A stretch of DNA of 64,000 bases, taken from Planctomonas sp. JC2975. GTDB taxonomy: Bacteria > Actinomycetota > Actinomycetes > Actinomycetales > Microbacteriaceae. Of this stretch, positions 16,343 through 26,004 are shown one piece after another (the first letter of the stretch is position 1; each line of letters opens with the position of its first letter). The notes beneath the pieces are model-generated. The model saw only the letters and a list, made by a program, of their open reading frames with translations, was not told the DNA's origin and did not search any database. The translations under genes were made by a program, and so were the position numbers. The stretch lies in assembly GCF_012985205.1 (NCBI RefSeq), contig NZ_JABEKS010000001.1, positions 2,294,001-2,358,000 of the forward strand. The letters run 5' to 3'.

Positions 16343-18277
16343 ATGCAGCATCGCCTCGTCCGGCTGGTCGGCTCCGCAGCTGCCGTGATCGCACTCGTCG
16401 GGCTCGGCACGGCGGTGGGTACGACGATGTCCGCGGTGCCGGCGCGCGCATCCGTCCCGGCCGTCGCAGCGAACGCCACGTCGTCGAATGGCGGCGCCGC
16501 CCACGCGCTCGGCGGCACCGTTCGGCCGTTCGCGGACGACCCAGTCACCGCGCTCACCGTCGACCGTTTCGACTCGGTCTTCGACCTTCACCGGGATGCG
16601 AACAGGAACTCGTCGATGACGGTGAAGGAAACCATCGCCGTGCGGTTCCCGGACACCGACGTCAATCACGGCATCGAGCGCGCCATTCCGCAGTACGTCG
16701 GGGACATCCCGCTCGACCTCCAGGTGGAATCCATCACGGATGCCGCAGGCACGGATCAGCCGTACGTGACGGCCGACAGCACCTCGGCCGGCTACGGCGA
16801 CGACATGACGGTGCTGCGGATCGGCGACAAGGACACGTACGTGCACGGGGCGAAGACGTACGTGATCACGTACACGCTGCAGAACGTGGTGCGCCACTTC
16901 CCGAACACGGACGACGCGGAACTGTACTGGGACGTGAACGGCACCGGATGGAGCTCGCGCATCGGCGAGGCATCCGTGCGCATCAATCTCCACGACGGTA
17001 CTGCGGACGGGCTGAACGGCAAGAGCGCCTGTTATCCGGCCGCCTCGGAGACGTCGGCTTCGGATTCGCCGTGCGTCATCCACCGTGACGGCGACACCTT
17101 CACCTCCAGCGTGCAGGGCCTGAACTCCTACTACTCGCTGACCGTCGCGATCGGATTCGAGAACGACGCGTTCGCCGAGCCGCCGCACGCCACTCAGCAG
17201 TGGCAGTGGACCGTGGTGCCGTGGCTGTTCTTCATCCCCCTGCTGGCCGCGCTGGTCTGGGTGATCTACCTGCGCGTCGGGCCCTTCCGCGACGCCAAGG
17301 GCCGCGGCATCATCGTGCCGGAGTACGACGCACCGCGCGGAGTGTGGCCGATGCTCGCCGCCGACTTCCTGAAGAAGGGGGGCACCGCGTTCGCTGCGGA
17401 GCTCGTCGGCCTGGCGGTGGGCAAGTACCTCACCATCTCCGAGAACACGGATGCTCCCACCACCGAGCGTTACACCCTCACGCTCACGAACACCGACTGG
17501 TCCGCCCTCGACGACTCGGAGATCGCCCTGCTCGGCGCCCTCTTCCCGAGTGCGACGGTCGGAAATCAGCGGATCCTCGACCAGAAGAGTCAGGCGCTCG
17601 GCGACGCGATCGCCGCGCAGCGGGCATCCGCTCCCCGCAGGGTCACCGAGCTGGGGCTCCGCGCACGGCCGAAGAACCGTCCCAACCGCTGGGTCCGCCT
17701 GGGACTCGTGCTGCTCGTCGTGCTGCCGATCGTGCACCTCGTGCTGGCAGGCTTGAACCTGGCCGGCGTCTGGTGGGTCGCGCTGCCCGACATCGCGGCG
17801 ACGCTGTTCGCGATCGTCCTCCTCGTGCTGAGCTCGCCACGGCTGCGGATCACCGACAAGGGCGCGGAGGTGCGCGACCATCTCAAGGGTCTGCGGGTGT
17901 ACATCCAGTTGGCTGAGAAGGATCGCCTCGCGTTCCTGCAGAGTCCGAAGACCGCTGAGCGGATCGACGTCGCCGACTCGGGCGCCGTCATCAAGCTGTA
18001 CGAGAAGGTGCTGCCGTACGCGATGGTGCTGGGCATCTCGGAGCAGTGGGTCAAGGTGCTGCAGGATCGCTATGCGACGACGGGCGATTCGTCGCCTGAC
18101 TGGTACGCAGGGCCGTCGCCGTTCCTCACGCTCGCGCTGTGGTCGAGTGCGGTCTCCAGCTCGGAATTCGCCACAACCCCCGCGTCCACGAGCAGCAGTT
18201 CGAGCTCGTTCGGCGGCTCAGGAGGCGGCGGCTTCTCCGGCGGCGGTGGAGGCGGCGGAGGCGGAGGCGGCTGGTAA
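16343..18277 (+). CDS. DUF2207 family membrane protein with Gly-rich tail
   Basis: A 644-residue DUF2207-type protein. A signal peptide (residues 1-35, LVGSAAAVIALVGLGTAV) leads to an extracellular beta-rich domain (VKETIAVRFPDTDVNHGIERAIPQ), then a transmembrane helix (WLFFIPLLAALVWVIYL), a cytoplasmic domain, a central hairpin of two helices, and a C-terminal segment ending in about 22 residues of nearly pure Gly/Ser with a final Trp. This is the standard layout for the family, whose function is unknown. A TATACCCT -10 box (16329-16336) sits 6 bp before the ATG; no ribosome-binding site is seen. Confidence 0.86.
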   Translation: MQHRLVRLVGSAAAVIALVGLGTAVGTTMSAVPARASVPAVAANATSSNGGAAHALGGTVRPFADDPVTALTVDRFDSVFDLHRDANRNSSMTVKETIAVRFPDTDVNHGIERAIPQYVGDIPLDLQVESITDAAGTDQPYVTADSTSAGYGDDMTVLRIGDKDTYVHGAKTYVITYTLQNVVRHFPNTDDAELYWDVNGTGWSSRIGEASVRINLHDGTADGLNGKSACYPAASETSASDSPCVIHRDGDTFTSSVQGLNSYYSLTVAIGFENDAFAEPPHATQQWQWTVVPWLFFIPLLAALVWVIYLRVGPFRDAKGRGIIVPEYDAPRGVWPMLAADFLKKGGTAFAAELVGLAVGKYLTISENTDAPTTERYTLTLTNTDWSALDDSEIALLGALFPSATVGNQRILDQKSQALGDAIAAQRASAPRRVTELGLRARPKNRPNRWVRLGLVLLVVLPIVHLVLAGLNLAGVWWVALPDIAATLFAIVLLVLSSPRLRITDKGAEVRDHLKGLRVYIQLAEKDRLAFLQSPKTAERIDVADSGAVIKLYEKVLPYAMVLGISEQWVKVLQDRYATTGDSSPDWYAGPSPFLTLALWSSAVSSSEFATTPASTSSSSSSFGGSGGGGFSGGGGGGGGGGGW

Positions 18278-18308
18278 GCGGCCATCGCCCGCGCAGGGCA
18301 ATGGCCGC
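18278..18308 (+). terminator. Hairpin terminator after DUF2207 gene
   Basis: GCGGCCAT (18278-18285) pairs with ATGGCCGC (18301-18308); an inner GCCC/GGGC stem extends it. It directly follows the TAA. There is no T-run. Confidence 0.5.
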
Positions 18309-18400
18309 CAGTCGAGGTGCGGTCAGGGCACGACCCTTCGACTCGGTTGCGCCTCACTCCGGCGCTCGGTGTGTCGTCGGCAGCCGATAGATTGATCGGC

Positions 18401-19252
18401 ATGCGTGTGGCCACCTGGAACGTGAACTCCGTGCGCGCCCGAGCGGGTCGTGTCGTCGATTGGCTGGTGCGTGAAGACGTCGATGTGCTCGCCATGCAAG
18501 AGATCAAGTGCAAGCCGGAGCAGTTCCCGCACGAACAATTCGAGGCCGCCGGCTATGAGCTGGCCACCCATGGCCTGAATCAGTGGAACGGGGTCGCGTT
18601 CGCCTCCCGTCTTCCGATCGAGGACGTCGTCACCTCCTTCGACGGCATGCCCGGCTTCGCGAAAGGTCAGGAAGGTTCCGACCTGCCGCAGGAAGCGCGG
18701 GCTATGGGCATCACCGTCGCCGGGCTTCGTCTGTGGAGCCTCTACGTGCCCAACGGGCGCGCACTCGACGATCCGCACTACGACTACAAGCTGGACTGGC
18801 TGGCGACGCTCGCGGCCGAAACCCGCGGCTGGCTCACCCAGCATCCGGACCAGCCGCTGGCGCTGATGGGCGACTGGAACATCGCCCCGACGGATGCCGA
18901 CAACGGCGACCCGACGGTGCTTCCCGGTGTCTCGACCCACATCTCCGCGCCGGAGCGCGCCGCGTTCGACGAGTTCCTCTCGCTCGGCCTGTCCGACGTG
19001 GTGCGGCAGTATCAGCCGGAGGGCTTCACGTACTGGGACTACAAGCAACTGCGTTTCCCGCGCAACGAGGGCATGCGCATCGACTTCATCCTGGGATCGC
19101 GGCCGTTCGCCGACCTCGTGACGCACGGCAGCATCCACCGCAACGAGCGCAAGGGCGATGCCCCGAGCGACCACGTGCCGGTGCTGGTCGACCTCGACCT
19201 GTCGCTGAACGGCCCCGGTGAGGACGAAGACCGCCCGATGATCTTCGGCTGA
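18401..19252 (+). CDS. xth: Exodeoxyribonuclease III
   Basis: A 283-residue Mg2+-dependent AP endonuclease/3' exonuclease of base-excision repair. The active site is visible: Asn7 in RVATWNVNS, Glu34 in AMQEIK, the LYVPNGR tyrosine, MGDWNIAPTD (Asp/Asn) and SDHVPVLVDL (catalytic His with its Asp). I use ATG 18401; the frame is open to 18317 but that part is not conserved-looking. A GATAGATT -10-like box ends about 8 bp before the ATG with no ribosome-binding site. Repeat E2 begins 6 bp after the stop. Confidence 0.93.
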   Translation: MRVATWNVNSVRARAGRVVDWLVREDVDVLAMQEIKCKPEQFPHEQFEAAGYELATHGLNQWNGVAFASRLPIEDVVTSFDGMPGFAKGQEGSDLPQEARAMGITVAGLRLWSLYVPNGRALDDPHYDYKLDWLATLAAETRGWLTQHPDQPLALMGDWNIAPTDADNGDPTVLPGVSTHISAPERAAFDEFLSLGLSDVVRQYQPEGFTYWDYKQLRFPRNEGMRIDFILGSRPFADLVTHGSIHRNERKGDAPSDHVPVLVDLDLSLNGPGEDEDRPMIFG

Positions 19253-19257
19253 GCGCG

Positions 19258-19368
19258 CGCGCTGGAGCTAAGAGCGGAGGCCATTTCTGGCCTCCGCCGC
19301 GACGCCAGCGCCGACCGTCGTCTCGACGGTCGGTTACCTGGAGGCCACAAGCGCCTCCGCCGCGACGC
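19258..19368 (+). repeat. Dispersed palindromic element, copy E2 (3' of xth)
   Basis: A 111-bp partner of E1 (8202-8313, opposite orientation). It contains two strong hairpins: GCGGAGGCCA-TTTC-TGGCCTCCGC, and CGACCGTCG-TCT-CGACGGTCG. It ends in CTCCGCCGCGACGC. It lies immediately 3' of xth and may act as a terminator. The rest of the 343-bp gap to 19595 holds no gene that I can support. Confidence 0.75.
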
Positions 19369-19511
19369 TTCCTCTTGCACGGCCGGACCGCGGAACGACG
19401 CCGCCCCAGAACCGGCTCGTGCGGCCCCGCGCCGACCGGACCAGAGCGCCCTGACGCGCTCCGGCAGACAAGCGCGTCCGCTCTCCTGAGCACGCGGGTG
19501 AGCAAGGGTTT

Positions 19512-19537
19512 TCGGTCCCTAGACCGAGGGCTAGACT
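19512..19537 (+). promoter_or_regulatory. Candidate promoter/operator of the FtsX-type ABC operon
   Basis: Inverted repeat TCGGTC-CCTA-GACCGA (19512-19527) is followed by TAGACT (19532-19537), a possible -10. It lies 59 bp upstream of the first permease gene, in an otherwise featureless gap. Weak evidence. Confidence 0.3.
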
Positions 19538-19595
19538 CAGGCGGATTCTGCCTGATCGCCCCCGCAGTGGTGCCCACCTCTTGCCTGCTCGCGTG

Positions 19596-22361
19596 ATGGT
19601 CCGAGACGAGGAGATGGCCATCAGCGGCGAGCCATTCTGGCGGGCGCGTTCTGCGCGGCGCCGGCCCCTGCTCCTTGCGATCGGCGCCACGGTGTTCGTC
19701 CTGGCCGCGCTTCTCTCGGCCGCGGCCGGCCTGTGGGGGCGGGCGCCGACATCCGAAGTGCGCCACGCACTGACGAGCGCGTCGTTCACCGAACGTTCGG
19801 AGACCGTGACGGCGCACGAGTCTCGCGTGACCGCTGCGCAGCGCGATCATGTGGATGCCGTCATCGCGCGGGACTTCGGATCCGCGCCCGTGCACGTTGC
19901 ACGCACGACCTCGGGCGACGCGCTGCGCTGGACCGTCACGCCCGTCGCGTCGAAGGTGCTCCCCTCCGATCTGGCCGCACTGCAACACGGGTTCACCGTC
20001 TTCGGACCGAACGTGGACGACGCGCTCACGCCTGCCGGCGGGGCGACCACGATCGGATCCGGCGCCACGACCATCGCCACCATCGCGCAGGCGGTGCAAG
20101 TGGTGGAGCAGACGATCGTGGTGCCGCTCGGGATCCTCGCCGTCGCCGGCGCAGTCGCCGTCGCCATGCTCGGGCACCTCCTGGTCGTGGCGCGCACGAC
20201 GGAGGATCGCCTGCTGAGGCTTCGCGGCGCATCCCCTGGTCGCATGGTCGGTCAAGCGCTGCTCGAGGGCGTGGCCGTCGCGGTGCCGTCGGTGATCGCC
20301 GGCGCGCTCGTCGCTCAGCTCGCGCTCGCACCTCTGCTCGGTTTGCCCGTCGGCGTCGCCGAGGTGGCCGTCCCGCCGCTCGCGGCGCTGGTGCTCGCTG
20401 TGCTCGCGCTCGTCGCGACGGCCGTGCCCGCCGCCGTCCGTCCGCTTGCAGGAGACGACGCACGGCGGCGAGGCGCGTCGACGGTGGGCTTGATCGCGAT
20501 CGTTCTCGTCGTGCTCGGCGCCATCTGCACCTGGCGATATCAGGAGGCGGCGGATGCCGCATCCCTCATCCGCGACCCGCTCGCCCTCGCCGCTCCCACC
20601 GTGGTGCTCTGCGCCCTGGCCGCCGTAGCGGCGGCGCTCCTCGCACCCCTCGGACGTCTCGTGGCTGCACGTCTCGCCCGCGGGCGGGAACTCGGCACCG
20701 CGCTGACCGGCAGGCAGATCGCACAGAGCTCGGGGATCCTCGCGGCCCCGGTGTTGCTCGTCGCGCTGGCGGTGGCCACCGGGACGCTCGCCGCGGGCGC
20801 GACGGCAACCTCGGAGTCGTTCCTCGACGACGCCGCACGGCTCGCCAACGGCGGAGCGGCCCGGATCACCGTCTCGGGCGACCCGCTGCTCTCCAGTTCC
20901 CAGGACCTGCTGCCAGCGGGCCTTCGCCGCGCGGCGAGCGGGGATCCGTCGTCGGCGCCGGTGGCGCCGGTACTGCGCTCTTCCGGCATGATCAGCAACG
21001 TCGCGACCGGCGTCGTCGGGGTGCGGGCATCCGAACTGCCGACGATCGTCCCGGTGAACGAGCGCCGCCTGGACTCGGCAGGCATCGAATCCGCCATCGC
21101 GTCGCGCACGCTGCCCGGCGTCGTCCTCGGCTCGGCGGCCACGTCCGGATCCACGTTGACGGCGGCACTGGAGTCGTCGGGCACATGGGCGACCGGCACG
21201 CCTGCAGCGTCTGCGCCGACGGCGACGATCACGCTCTGGGTCGTCGATCCCGCCGGCGATGCCGCTCCCGTCTCGCTGCCGCAGACACCCGTCGGGGGCG
21301 ACAACACCCTCTCGGTTCGACTGCCCTCCGGCGGGCCGTGGACGGTGGCGGCAGCCGACGTCGGCGTGCAGTCGGACGTCATCGCGACCAACGTCACCGT
21401 CGCCTTGAAGGACCTGAAAGTGGATGGCAAAGCGGTCGCCACGTCGTCGGCGAAGTGGGCGGCGCGCCCTGACATCTTCGGCGACCGGGCCTCGACCAAC
21501 ACGACGACCACGATCGGTGCCGGCCTGCCCATGGTGGATCCGGAGTCCGTCGGCGGCGAACTGGTGCGTGTGATGCCGGTCGGACCCGCCAGCGCACCGG
21601 TCGCGATCAGCCAGAGCCTCGCGGACCAGACCGGGCTCAAGGTCGGCGACACGACGGCGGTCGACGGTCAGGTGGCGAGCTTCACCGCCAAGGTCGCGCG
21701 GATCATCCCGGTCGTGCCCGGCACCAGCGGCAGCGCGGCGATGCTCGCCGATCTCCCTTTACTGCAGGCGGCGTACTTCGCCGGGTCCCAGCAGCCGCCG
21801 ACCGTGCTGGAGGCATGGACGGCGGATCCCGTCGTCGACCGTGCGGGCTGGGGCCTCCACGGCGTGACGATCACCCGGCCGTCTACTGTGCTCGAGGCGG
21901 GATTCGTGCGGGCATCTGCGACGGCGTTGTGGCTCGCAGCCGCCGGAGCCGCCGCGTTCGCCGCGCTGACGGTGGCCGCCACCGTGGCGGCGCTGCAGCG
22001 CGACCGCCGACCGGAGATCGAGGTGCTGCGCACGCTGGGCGTCGAGTCGAGACGCCAAGCCGGCATCAGGGTCGCTGAGTCCGGCGGTGCCGTCGCGTTC
22101 GCGCTCATCGCCGGCGGACTGGCAGGGATGCTCGCCACCCCCTTGATCGCTCCGGCCGTCGCACGCACGTCGGCGCCGGCCGCACCCGATGCGCTGCCCG
22201 TCGGCATCGCGATCGACGGGCTCGGCCTCGCGATCCTGGTCGGTGCACTCGCCGTCGCCGTCGCCGGTCTCCTCGCCGGACAGTATCGGCTCACACGACG
22301 AGCAGCCGAGGGCTCACGCGGCGCTGACGGCACGAACGACCTGCTGGGGGGAGTGTCGTGA
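19596..22361 (+). CDS. FtsX-like ABC transporter permease
   Basis: About 921 residues. The N-terminal transmembrane helix (LLLAIGATVFVLAALLSAAAG) is followed by an extracellular domain, several central helices with FtsX core features (LVVARTTEDRLLRLRGASPGRM), a large second extracellular domain and C-terminal helices ending in a second FtsX core (RPEIEVLRTLGVESRRQ). This is the duplicated layout of MacB/FtsX-type exporters. ATG 19596 or ATG 19614 may be the start; neither has ideal spacing. Its stop overlaps the next permease's GTG start (GTGA). The substrate is unknown, probably a lipid, peptide or envelope component. Confidence 0.84.
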   Translation: MVRDEEMAISGEPFWRARSARRRPLLLAIGATVFVLAALLSAAAGLWGRAPTSEVRHALTSASFTERSETVTAHESRVTAAQRDHVDAVIARDFGSAPVHVARTTSGDALRWTVTPVASKVLPSDLAALQHGFTVFGPNVDDALTPAGGATTIGSGATTIATIAQAVQVVEQTIVVPLGILAVAGAVAVAMLGHLLVVARTTEDRLLRLRGASPGRMVGQALLEGVAVAVPSVIAGALVAQLALAPLLGLPVGVAEVAVPPLAALVLAVLALVATAVPAAVRPLAGDDARRRGASTVGLIAIVLVVLGAICTWRYQEAADAASLIRDPLALAAPTVVLCALAAVAAALLAPLGRLVAARLARGRELGTALTGRQIAQSSGILAAPVLLVALAVATGTLAAGATATSESFLDDAARLANGGAARITVSGDPLLSSSQDLLPAGLRRAASGDPSSAPVAPVLRSSGMISNVATGVVGVRASELPTIVPVNERRLDSAGIESAIASRTLPGVVLGSAATSGSTLTAALESSGTWATGTPAASAPTATITLWVVDPAGDAAPVSLPQTPVGGDNTLSVRLPSGGPWTVAAADVGVQSDVIATNVTVALKDLKVDGKAVATSSAKWAARPDIFGDRASTNTTTTIGAGLPMVDPESVGGELVRVMPVGPASAPVAISQSLADQTGLKVGDTTAVDGQVASFTAKVARIIPVVPGTSGSAAMLADLPLLQAAYFAGSQQPPTVLEAWTADPVVDRAGWGLHGVTITRPSTVLEAGFVRASATALWLAAAGAAAFAALTVAATVAALQRDRRPEIEVLRTLGVESRRQAGIRVAESGGAVAFALIAGGLAGMLATPLIAPAVARTSAPAAPDALPVGIAIDGLGLAILVGALAVAVAGLLAGQYRLTRRAAEGSRGADGTNDLLGGVS

Positions 22362-24766
22362 GCGGGGAACGGGCATCCGCGTCCTCCGCAGCGACGGAGA
22401 CGCTCGACCCGCACAGCCAGGAGAACCGCTCCACGGCATCGGCCGCCGAATCATCACGCACCCGATCGTCACGCACACGTGCACGCGCGAAGTCGTCCCG
22501 TCGCGCTCCGAGCGACCGTTCGTTGTTCCGCCGCTCACTGGGCGATCAGGCGGCCAGGCTCACCGTGCTCGGCGTGCTCGTTGCGGTGATCGCGCTCGCG
22601 GCCGTCGGAGCGCCTCGGCTCACGGAGCGCCTCATCGACGGCAACCTGCGGCACACCGTGTCGTCGGCATCCGCGCCGTCGCGCGACCTGATCTCCGAGA
22701 TCGATGCTCAGCACCGGCTCCCGTCGAACTCCATCACCTCGGAGTACACGATCGCGCCGACCTGGAACGCGATGCCCGCCACCCTGCGTCACACCACGTC
22801 GAGCATGCCGTCGGAGTTGCGGGACATCGTCGGATCCGGCCGGTATTCCGGCATCGCCAGCCCCCTTCAGGGCGGTGGACTCGACCCGGGTTTCACCGCG
22901 TCGAAGAACCCAGGCGCACCCTCGGGCGGGCAGATCCTCTCCGTCGAGGCGTATCCGGACCTGAAGGCGGATGCCGCACTCGTCTCCGGCCACTGGCCTC
23001 AGACATCCACTTCGGCGAAGGCCCCTGTGGAAGTCGTGATGACGGCCGACGCCGCAAGCGCCCTGCACTGGCGCCTCGGGGACACGCAGCACATCTCCCA
23101 CACCCCGTTCGACCGGGTGGTGAAGCTGGTGGGAACGATCCGCCCGCGTCAGACGGACAGCGACTACTGGTCCCTGGACACGACGCGAGCGCGTCTCGTC
23201 GTGCAGACCGACAACGACGGGCAGCAGTTCCGCCGGGCCGTGATCTGGGTGGATTCCGACTCGTGGGGCGATGTCGGTGGGCAGTTCCCCGGCAACAGCA
23301 TCGAGTCCTGGTTCCCTGTGGACGGAAACGCCGTCGCGCTCTCCACGCTGTCCGACCTGCAGACCGGACTCGAGCTGTTCCTCGCCAATCCGGCGCCCAT
23401 CAACGACGGCACCCAGGACGGCCACGTGCTGCGCTTGTCCTCGTCGCTGCCGGCGATCCTCTCCGCGTTCTCGGTGACGGCGCTCGCTTCGTCGTCGATC
23501 GTTGCGCTGACGATGGCGGCGTCCGCCGGCGTGGCGCTGCTGACGCTGCTGCTCACGGTGCGACTCCTCGTGGGGTCGCGGGCATCCGTACGCAGCCTGA
23601 TGCGCACCAGGGGCGCCTCACTCGCCACACTGGGCTCGCTGACCGCCGCCGAGCTGGCCGTCGCGGCTGTTCCGGCGGCTCTCGTCGGAGGCGTCGCCGG
23701 GATCGCGTCGGTGGCGATTCCGGTCGGCGTGCATCCGTCCGTCCCGTTCGCGTTCGGCGCCCGGGAGGTGCTCACCGTCGCGGTGTGCGCCCTCATCGCA
23801 CCGGTTGCGGCGGCATGCTTCGTGCTGGCCGCCGACGGACTCCCGGCTGCCGCGAAATCGGCGGCGCGACGACTCAGCTGGATCGGCCAGGTGGCCCTCG
23901 TCGTCCTCGCGGCCGCAGCCCTGGTCGTCGTCGTCGAGGGCGGCGCGGCGAGCGGCGACTCGTCCGTCGATCCGCTCGTCGTCCTGACGCCTCTGCTGCT
24001 CGCACTCGCCGGCGCCGCCGTCGTGCTGCGACTCTTCCCTCGGCTCGTGCGGTTGCTGCGCGGCGGCCTTCCCGCACGAGGCAGGGCCGCCTCCTTCGTC
24101 GGCCTGACCGAGGCGAAGGCCACGAGCGGCGTCGCCTGGATGGTCACCGCCGCCGTCGTCGCCACGAGCATGGGAGTGCTCTCCGTGGTGCTCGTGACCA
24201 GCGCCATGGGGGTCACGGTCGCGACCGGCGACACGACCGCGTCGAGCCGGTCGAGCACCGCCCCGATCATCGTGCCGGGACTGCTCGGCATCACGATCGC
24301 AGGCATCGTGCTGAGCATCGTATGCGCTGCCGCCGCCTTCGCTGCGTCATCGGTGGCGGATGCCCGTTCCCGACGCCTGCGGACCGTCACCATGCGCGCC
24401 CTCGGCTTCGACCGTTCGGCATCAGGAGTCGTCGCCGCGTGGCTGACGGTTCCCGTCGCGATCGTCAGCGTCGTCGTGGGATGCGCGCTCGGCGTGCTCA
24501 TCGCGATCCCGACGCTGCCCGCGATCGTTGCGACCGGATCCGGATCCGCAGCGACCGTGGTCATCGGCTGGGTTCCCATCCTCGCGGCTGCGGGATCCAT
24601 CCTCCTGCTCGCCATCGCCGCCGGCGTGGTGCCGGCACTGGCCGATCGCCGGGCGACGCGGGGCGACGGGGACAGGACAGGGCGAGGCGCCGCATCCGGT
24701 GGGAACTCGAAGACAGCCTCTTCGAAAACCGCCGACTCGAAGGCCGCCAGAAGGAGGCAGGCATGA
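22358..24766 (+). CDS. FtsX-like ABC transporter permease (second subunit)
   Basis: An 802-residue partner of the preceding permease. The first 60 residues are Ser/Arg/Thr-rich and cytoplasmic, then LTVLGVLVAVIALAAVGAPR forms the first helix. A periplasmic-type domain with many Thr/Ser follows, then a central FtsX core (RLLVGSRASVRSLMRTRGASLATLG) and a C-terminal core (RSRRLRTVTMRALGFDRSASG). GTG start overlaps the upstream stop by four bases, and its stop overlaps the ATPase start (ATGA). The two permeases probably form a heterodimer. Confidence 0.84.
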   Translation: MSGERASASSAATETLDPHSQENRSTASAAESSRTRSSRTRARAKSSRRAPSDRSLFRRSLGDQAARLTVLGVLVAVIALAAVGAPRLTERLIDGNLRHTVSSASAPSRDLISEIDAQHRLPSNSITSEYTIAPTWNAMPATLRHTTSSMPSELRDIVGSGRYSGIASPLQGGGLDPGFTASKNPGAPSGGQILSVEAYPDLKADAALVSGHWPQTSTSAKAPVEVVMTADAASALHWRLGDTQHISHTPFDRVVKLVGTIRPRQTDSDYWSLDTTRARLVVQTDNDGQQFRRAVIWVDSDSWGDVGGQFPGNSIESWFPVDGNAVALSTLSDLQTGLELFLANPAPINDGTQDGHVLRLSSSLPAILSAFSVTALASSSIVALTMAASAGVALLTLLLTVRLLVGSRASVRSLMRTRGASLATLGSLTAAELAVAAVPAALVGGVAGIASVAIPVGVHPSVPFAFGAREVLTVAVCALIAPVAAACFVLAADGLPAAAKSAARRLSWIGQVALVVLAAAALVVVVEGGAASGDSSVDPLVVLTPLLLALAGAAVVLRLFPRLVRLLRGGLPARGRAASFVGLTEAKATSGVAWMVTAAVVATSMGVLSVVLVTSAMGVTVATGDTTASSRSSTAPIIVPGLLGITIAGIVLSIVCAAAAFAASSVADARSRRLRTVTMRALGFDRSASGVVAAWLTVPVAIVSVVVGCALGVLIAIPTLPAIVATGSGSAATVVIGWVPILAAAGSILLLAIAAGVVPALADRRATRGDGDRTGRGAASGGNSKTASSKTADSKAARRRQA

Positions 24767-26004
24767 CGTCACGATCAGCGGCGCGAACCGCGCGGGCACA
24801 GGCATCCGCCGCCCCAGCCGGTCCCGGTGACGCACGCCGAGCAGGCGGCGCCATCGCGTGCCGCGGCCTGGTGCGCATCTACGCCTCGAAAGACGTCGAG
24901 GTGCAGGCTCTGCAGGGCCTCGACCTCGACATCGCCTCCGGCGAGCTGGTGGCGATCGTCGGGGCATCCGGGTCGGGCAAGTCCACGCTGCTCGGCATTC
25001 TCTCGGCGCACGACAAGCCGACGGCGGGCACCGCGACGGTGGCCGGGATGCCGGCGCACGCGCTGAGCCGCTCCGACCGGCTGCACTATCGGCGCCGCGT
25101 CGTCGGGTTCGTGTGGCAGAAGACCGAGCGCAACCTCGTGCCATACCTCACCGTCGCCGAAAACCTGCACCTGGCCCGGTCGCTGGGCAGTGCGGATCGC
25201 AGCGACGCGCGCACCGACGACCTCGTCGACCTGCTGCAGCTCGGCGAGGTGGCCGACCGGCGGCCGGCCGAGATCTCCGGGGGCCAGCGGCAGCGTGCGG
25301 CGATCGCGGTCGGACTCGTGAACGAGCCGTCAGTGCTGCTCGCGGATGAGCCGACCGGCGAGCTGGACGACGCGACGAGCGCCGATGTGCTCGAGATCCT
25401 GCGACGCGTGAACCGCGAGCTCGGCACCACGACGCTCATCGTCACGCACGACGCCACGGTGTCGGAGCACGTGGGGCGCACCATCCAGATTCGCGACGGA
25501 CGGATCTCGAGCGAAGTGCTCCGCGACGACGACCTTCTGGGCACGGGGCTCCCGGCCCGGGAGTTCACGGTCGTCGACTCGGTCGGACGCATGCAGCTGC
25601 CGAAGGAGTACGTGTCGCACCTGGGCATCCGGGATCGCGCCCGGCTCGAACTGCACGACGACCACATCGGGGTCTACGCGGAGCACACCCCGAGCACGGG
25701 CGAGCCCCCTTCCGGCCAAGCATCCACGTCGGCGCCCGCGTCCGTCTCCCAGCCCGCCGCCAGTGCCGCGCCTCCATCCGCGACCGAAGCGGCAGGCCCG
25801 TCCGAAAGCACAACCGCGCCCGCGGTCGGAAGCGGGGCTGCGCCCAAGCACCGCAAGGCGAGCGCAAACGAGAGTCGCGGCGCAGCGGGCAACGCGGCGT
25901 TTCCCGACGCCGGAGCAGCCACCGCCGGCGACGCGATGACCGACGAGGCATCGGTACCTGCCGATGCCAACACACCTGACGACTCCGAGGACGACGACCG
26001 ATGA
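24763..26004 (+). CDS. ABC exporter ATPase with C-terminal AbrB-like segment
   Basis: A 413-residue protein. The ABC domain (about residues 28-245) is intact: Walker A GASGSGKST, Q-loop VWQKTERN, signature ISGGQRQRAAIA, Walker B LLADEPTGELDD and the H-loop VTHD. It is followed at about 265-305 by VDSVGRMQLPKEYVSHLGI and RARLELHDDHIGVY, which has the pattern of a SpoVT/AbrB/MazE swapped-hairpin unit. The remaining 105 residues are disordered, Ala/Ser/Pro-rich. AAGGAGG at 24751-24757 precedes the ATG. It energises the two FtsX permeases of the operon together with the next ATPase. Confidence 0.83.
   Translation: MTSRSAARTARAQASAAPAGPGDARRAGGAIACRGLVRIYASKDVEVQALQGLDLDIASGELVAIVGASGSGKSTLLGILSAHDKPTAGTATVAGMPAHALSRSDRLHYRRRVVGFVWQKTERNLVPYLTVAENLHLARSLGSADRSDARTDDLVDLLQLGEVADRRPAEISGGQRQRAAIAVGLVNEPSVLLADEPTGELDDATSADVLEILRRVNRELGTTTLIVTHDATVSEHVGRTIQIRDGRISSEVLRDDDLLGTGLPAREFTVVDSVGRMQLPKEYVSHLGIRDRARLELHDDHIGVYAEHTPSTGEPPSGQASTSAPASVSQPAASAAPPSATEAAGPSESTTAPAVGSGAAPKHRKASANESRGAAGNAAFPDAGAATAGDAMTDEASVPADANTPDDSEDDDR

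Noticed and set aside
15531-16557. N-terminal extension of the septum-formation protein to 16557
   Set aside because: This stretch is the out-of-frame shadow of pyrE and its upstream repeats; a GTG start at 15531 sharing a base with the pyrE stop explains the true start.
19086-20255. 389-codon minus-strand frame across the xth/FtsX gap
   Set aside because: Composition is Arg/Gly-rich with no motif and it is antisense to both flanking genes.
22189-26004. A 1271-codon open frame over the FtsX and ATPase genes
   Set aside because: Only the part from 24763 is protein-like (ABC ATPase). The upstream part is Arg-rich shadow of the second permease in another frame.
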